Assembly: GCF_004359615.1 (NCBI RefSeq)
Contig: NZ_SCWA01000002.1
Coordinates: forward strand, 1-64,000
DNA: 64,000 nucleotides
Direction of reading: 5' to 3'
Source: Macrococcus brunensis
GTDB lineage: Bacteria; Bacillota; Bacilli; Staphylococcales; Staphylococcaceae
The notes under the pieces are model-generated. The model saw only the letters and a program-made list of their open reading frames with translations. It was not told the DNA's origin and ran no database searches. Of this stretch, positions 60,214 to 64,000 are shown piece by piece. Each line of letters begins with the position of its first letter. Position 1 is the first letter of the stretch. The translations under genes and the position numbers were made by a program.

Positions 60214-63200
60214 CTACATCTGATTCATATTAAATGTCATACTCTCAATGACACCGATCAACGCACGCGCAGTATCTAAAGATGTGAGACATGGTACGCC
60301 ATTATCCACTGACTCACGTCTGATCTGGAAGCCATCGCGTTCAAACTGTTTACCTTTTGTCATCGTATTGATGACGAGCTGTACACGGCCATCTTTAATG
60401 ACATCCAGCAAGTTCAGTTCGTCACCGATTTTGCTGACTTCAACGACTGGAATGCCAGCGTCTTTTAAGACTTGCGCAGTGCCTTTTGTCGCCATGATGC
60501 GATAGCCGACATTATGCAGTCGTTTAACAAGCTCTGTCGCTTCTTCTTTATCTTTATCAGCGACAGTCACAAGTGCTGTACCATGGTCTTTGACTTGCAG
60601 GCCGCTTGCTACGAGTCCTTTGTAAAGTGCTTTTTCTAAAGTGATGTCTTTACCCATCACTTCACCTGTCGATTTCATTTCTGGTCCAAGTGTAATATCA
60701 ACATTTTTAAGTTTGCTGAAGCTGAAGACCGGTGCCTTAACGAAGACGCCTTCTTTAAATGGTACTAAGCCATTTGTGTAGCCTTTATCTGTCAGCTTCT
60801 CACCCAGTACAGCCTTCATTGCGAGGTTCGCCATCGGTACTTCTGTAATCTTACTCAAGAACGGCACTGTACGGCTTGAACGAGGATTCACTTCCAGTAC
60901 ATAGACTTTATCATCAGCAATAACAAACTGAATGTTAAGTAGACCGATAATTTCAAGACCACGCGCTAGACGTTCTGTGTAATCTGCCAGTGTGTCGATA
61001 TGTTCCTGTGATAAGCTTTGCGGCGGATAAACAGCAATAGAGTCACCTGAGTGAACACCCGCGCGTTCAATATGTTCCATAATACCAGGAATCACGACTG
61101 TGTCACCGTCACAGATTGCGTCAACTTCAATTTCCTTACCTGTCAGATAGCGGTCAATCAGCACTGGATGTTCCGGACTCGCTTTAACAGCCTGTGTCAT
61201 GTAATTCGTCAGTTCCTGTTCATCGTAGACGATTTCCATCGCACGGCCCCCGAGGACGTATGAAGGACGGACGAGAACCGGATAGCCGATATAGTTCGCA
61301 TTGGCTACTGCTTCTTCTACTGATGTCGCTGTTTTACCGAGAGGCTGCGGGATACCGATTTCCTGCATCAGCGCCTCAAACTCTTTACGGTCTTCTGCTT
61401 TATCTAAGTTCTCAAGAGATGTTCCTAAGATTTTGACACCGTATTTCTCGATCTTATCTGCTAAATTGATCGCCGTCTGACCACCGAACTGCACGACAAC
61501 CCCTTCCGGCTGCTCGAGGTTGATGATATTCATAACTTCTTCTTCTGTTAACGGTTCGAAGTACAGTTTATCTGAGATAGAGAAGTCAGTAGAGACTGTT
61601 TCAGGGTTGTTGTTAATGATAATTGCCTCGTAGCCTGCTTCACGAATCGCCCATACAGCGTGTACAGTCGCATAGTCAAACTCGACCCCTTGACCGATAC
61701 GGATTGGACCAGATCCAAGAACGATGACTTTCTTCTTATCTGTTACGATTGATTCATTTTCTGTTTCATATGTGCCGTAGAAATAAGGCGTGCTCGATTC
61801 GAACTCAGAAGCACAAGTATCCACCATTTTGTAGACCGGTAAAATCTGGTGCTGTTGTCTTAAATCATATACTTCACGTTCTGTCATGTTCCAGCGGTGT
61901 GCAATCACACGGTCACTGAAGCCATATTTTTTAGCCCAGATCAGATGATCAATATCGCCCGGGTTATCTTTTAAGTCATGCTCGATATCAATGATATGCT
62001 GCATTTTATTCAGGAAGAAGAGATCGATTTTAGTCAGCTCATGAATATGTTCTGGTGTCACACCGCGGCGCAGTGCCTCACCGATGAAGAAAAGACGTTC
62101 ATCATCCTGTTCTAAAATACGTTTTTCGATGAAATCCATCTCGAATTCTTCACCATTAGGTAAACCGAGGTGGTGTACACCGTATTCAAGTGAACGGATT
62201 GCTTTCAGTAATGATTCTTCGTAAGTACGGCCGATTGCCATAACTTCGCCTGTCGCTTTCATCTGCGTACCGAGTACACGTTCACCCTTTTCAAATTTAT
62301 CGAACGGGAATCTCGGGATTTTAGAGACGACATAGTCCAGTGCCGGTTCAAATGCAGCGTAGCTTGTCCCTGTTACAGGATTCAGCATCTCATCAAGCGT
62401 CATACCGACTGCAATCTTCGCAGCGAGTTTAGCGATTGGATAGCCTGTCGCTTTAGAAGCAAGCGCAGAAGAACGGGATACACGCGGGTTGACTTCGATA
62501 ATGTAATAGTTATATGAATGCGGATCGAGCGCTAACTGAACATTACAGCCGCCCTCAATCTTAAGTGCACGGATAATTTTCAGCGAAACGTCACGCAGCA
62601 TGTGATATTCTCTGTCTGATAATGTCTGTGAAGGTGCCACAACGATTGAGTCACCCGTATGGATGCCGACCGGATCGATGTTCTCCATGTTACATACAAC
62701 GATTGCGTTGTCATTAGAGTCACGCATCACTTCGTATTCAATTTCTTTGAAGCCAGCGATTGATTTTTCAATCAGACACTGTGTCACAGGTGAGTATTTC
62801 AGACCGTTCGTCACGATTTCAATCAGTTCCTGTTCATCATGACAGATACCGCCGCCTGTACCACCCATCGTGAATGCAGGACGTACGATAACCGGATAGC
62901 CGATGTCATTCGCAAAATCAACCGCTCCTTGAACATCATTGACGATATCACTTTCAGGTACAGGTTCACCGAGTTCATTCATCAGGCTGCGGAATAAGTC
63001 GCGGTCTTCTGCCTGTTCTATCGATGACAGTTTTGTGCCGAGTAAAGTAACGTTATTCTCTTCTAAAATACCTGCTTCATGCAGCTGGACTGCCATGTTC
63101 AGCCCTGTCTGACCACCAAGAGTTGGCAGCAGTGCGTCTGGCTGTTCCTTACGGATAATACGTGCAACAAAATCAAGTGTTAATGGCTCGATATAAACTT

Positions 63201-63387
63201 TATCAGCTATCTCAGTATCAGTCATGATGGTCGCCGGGTTAGAGTTGACGAGGATAACACGGTAACCTTCTTCGCGAAGAGCGAGGCAGGCCTGTGTTCC
63301 TGCATAGTCAAATTCTGCTGCCTGTCCGATAATAATCGGTCCTGAACCAATTACGAGTATAGTCTTAATATCATTACGTTTAGCCAT
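60214..63387 (-). CDS. carB: carbamoyl phosphate synthase large subunit
   Basis: 1057 residues, with two homologous ATP-grasp halves: [20 protein letters not shown] near residue 12 and [18 protein letters not shown] near 555. Each has an [15 protein letters not shown] or [15 protein letters not shown] segment. The C-terminal MGS-like domain (about 930-1057) binds allosteric effectors. It makes carbamoyl phosphate for pyrimidines and arginine. It overlaps carA by eight bases. Confidence 0.97.
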   Translation of the reverse strand: MAKRNDIKTILVIGSGPIIIGQAAEFDYAGTQACLALREEGYRVILVNSNPATIMTDTEIADKVYIEPLTLDFVARIIRKEQPDALLPTLGGQTGLNMAVQLHEAGILEENNVTLLGTKLSSIEQAEDRDLFRSLMNELGEPVPESDIVNDVQGAVDFANDIGYPVIVRPAFTMGGTGGGICHDEQELIEIVTNGLKYSPVTQCLIEKSIAGFKEIEYEVMRDSNDNAIVVCNMENIDPVGIHTGDSIVVAPSQTLSDREYHMLRDVSLKIIRALKIEGGCNVQLALDPHSYNYYIIEVNPRVSRSSALASKATGYPIAKLAAKIAVGMTLDEMLNPVTGTSYAAFEPALDYVVSKIPRFPFDKFEKGERVLGTQMKATGEVMAIGRTYEESLLKAIRSLEYGVHHLGLPNGEEFEMDFIEKRILEQDDERLFFIGEALRRGVTPEHIHELTKIDLFFLNKMQHIIDIEHDLKDNPGDIDHLIWAKKYGFSDRVIAHRWNMTEREVYDLRQQHQILPVYKMVDTCASEFESSTPYFYGTYETENESIVTDKKKVIVLGSGPIRIGQGVEFDYATVHAVWAIREAGYEAIIINNNPETVSTDFSISDKLYFEPLTEEEVMNIINLEQPEGVVVQFGGQTAINLADKIEKYGVKILGTSLENLDKAEDRKEFEALMQEIGIPQPLGKTATSVEEAVANANYIGYPVLVRPSYVLGGRAMEIVYDEQELTNYMTQAVKASPEHPVLIDRYLTGKEIEVDAICDGDTVVIPGIMEHIERAGVHSGDSIAVYPPQSLSQEHIDTLADYTERLARGLEIIGLLNIQFVIADDKVYVLEVNPRSSRTVPFLSKITEVPMANLAMKAVLGEKLTDKGYTNGLVPFKEGVFVKAPVFSFSKLKNVDITLGPEMKSTGEVMGKDITLEKALYKGLVASGLQVKDHGTALVTVADKDKEEATELVKRLHNVGYRIMATKGTAQVLKDAGIPVVEVSKIGDELNLLDVIKDGRVQLVINTMTKGKQFERDGFQIRRESVDNGVPCLTSLDTARALIGVIESMTFNMNQM

Positions 63388-64000
63388 TCATGACACTCCC
63401 TTTATTTTCGTTCATCATCTGAATAAAATCATCGAATAAGTAGTTTGGATCGTGTGGACCTGGACTTGCTTCAGGGTGATACTGTACAGAGAATGCCGGC
63501 AGTTCTTTATGACGCAGACCTTCGACAGTACCGTCATTCAGTGCGACGTGTGTGATCACTAAATCTGTATCCTTCACTGTTTCAGGGTCTACTGAGTAGC
63601 CGTGGTTCTGTGAAGTGATTTCAATTTTGCCGGTCGCCAGGTTCTTCACCGGATGATTCGCACCGCGGTGACCGAATTTCATCTTGAATGTGGAAGCCCC
63701 GCATGCAAGTGCAAAGAGTTGATGGCCGAGACAAATACCAAAGAACGGTACTTTACCGAGGATACCGTTAATCATATTGATGCCGTCCTGTACGACTTCC
63801 GGGTTACCTGGACCGTTTGACAGCATCACGCCGTCCGGACGTAAACGCAGGATTTCTTCTGCTGTTGTATTCCAAGGCATCACTGTAACGTCACAGCCGC
63901 GTAAGTTCAGTTCTCGGACAATGTTTTCTTTTTTACCGAAGTCAATCAGCACAACGCGTAAGTCGTTACCAGTTGAAACATAGGCTGTCTTTGTCGAAAC
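63380..64000 (-). CDS. carA: carbamoyl phosphate synthase small subunit, C-terminal part (cut by window edge)
   Basis: The frame is open from the window end (residues [18 protein letters not shown]) to the stop at 63380, giving about 206 residues, roughly the last 55 percent of a normal CarA. It holds the class I glutamine amidotransferase domain: nucleophile Cys in [10 protein letters not shown] and the His/Glu pair in [11 protein letters not shown]. It supplies ammonia to CarB. The apparent GTG start at 63952 is internal; the true start lies beyond the window. Confidence 0.96.
   Translation of the reverse strand, partial: VSTKTAYVSTGNDLRVVLIDFGKKENIVRELNLRGCDVTVMPWNTTAEEILRLRPDGVMLSNGPGNPEVVQDGINMINGILGKVPFFGICLGHQLFALACGASTFKMKFGHRGANHPVKNLATGKIEITSQNHGYSVDPETVKDTDLVITHVALNDGTVEGLRHKELPAFSVQYHPEASPGPHDPNYLFDDFIQMMNENKGSVMNG

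Overview
The window looks like a chromosomal segment of a Staphylococcaceae bacterium, most likely Macrococcus or a close relative. This is inferred from protein similarity recalled from memory and from gene order; no database was searched. Most of it is the staphylococcal core cluster, read here on the minus strand: carA-carB-pyrK-pyrD-pyrF-pyrE, then gmk-rpoZ-coaBC-priA-def-fmt-rsmB-rlmN-stp1-pknB, rsgA-rpe-thiN, asp23-like-fakA, recG, fapR-plsX-fabD-fabG-acpP and rnc-smc-ftsY-ylxM-ffh. rpmB and rqcH are on the plus strand. No rRNA, tRNA, CRISPR array or prophage was seen, and no gene-free gap exceeds 300 bases.

Layout. 1-4000: the right end of an IS3-family element, then three separately transcribed oxidoreductases (luciferase-like, SDR-like, aldehyde dehydrogenase). 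The rpsP operon that usually follows ffh is absent. 4000-11200: SRP/FtsY/SMC/RNase III. 11200-14750: the type II fatty acid and phospholipid cluster behind a FapR operator. 14750-19800: a class A sortase joined to recG, a tiny membrane ORF without an AUG start, fakA and an Asp23-family gene. 19980-22400: rpmB, thiN, rpe, rsgA. 22400-31000: an accessory block between pknB and rsgA, holding a haem sensor/efflux locus (hssRS/hrtBA), a Kup potassium transporter, a rhodanese, and a CYP152 (OleT/BS-beta type) fatty-acid P450 translationally coupled to a PDZ/S41-like protein that seems to lack the protease dyad. 31000-42050: Ser/Thr kinase and phosphatase, translation and replication housekeeping genes. 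42170-44100: rqcH followed by four palindromic 61-bp tandem repeats. 44100-56430: a full glycogen locus, glgB-C-D-A-P facing pulA-pgcA across a shared regulatory gap. 56470-64000: an unknown membrane protein and the pyrimidine operon with the PyrK/PyrD class 1B pair.

How it works together. The core genes couple membrane lipid synthesis (FapR regulon, FakA), protein export and chromosome segregation. The accessory block groups haem-related functions: sensing, efflux and a peroxide-dependent haem enzyme acting on fatty acids. The glycogen locus holds synthesis (GlgB, GlgCD, GlgA) and breakdown (GlgP, PulA, PgcA) in two divergent units. The least described item is the P450 plus S41-like pair at 28698-30879.
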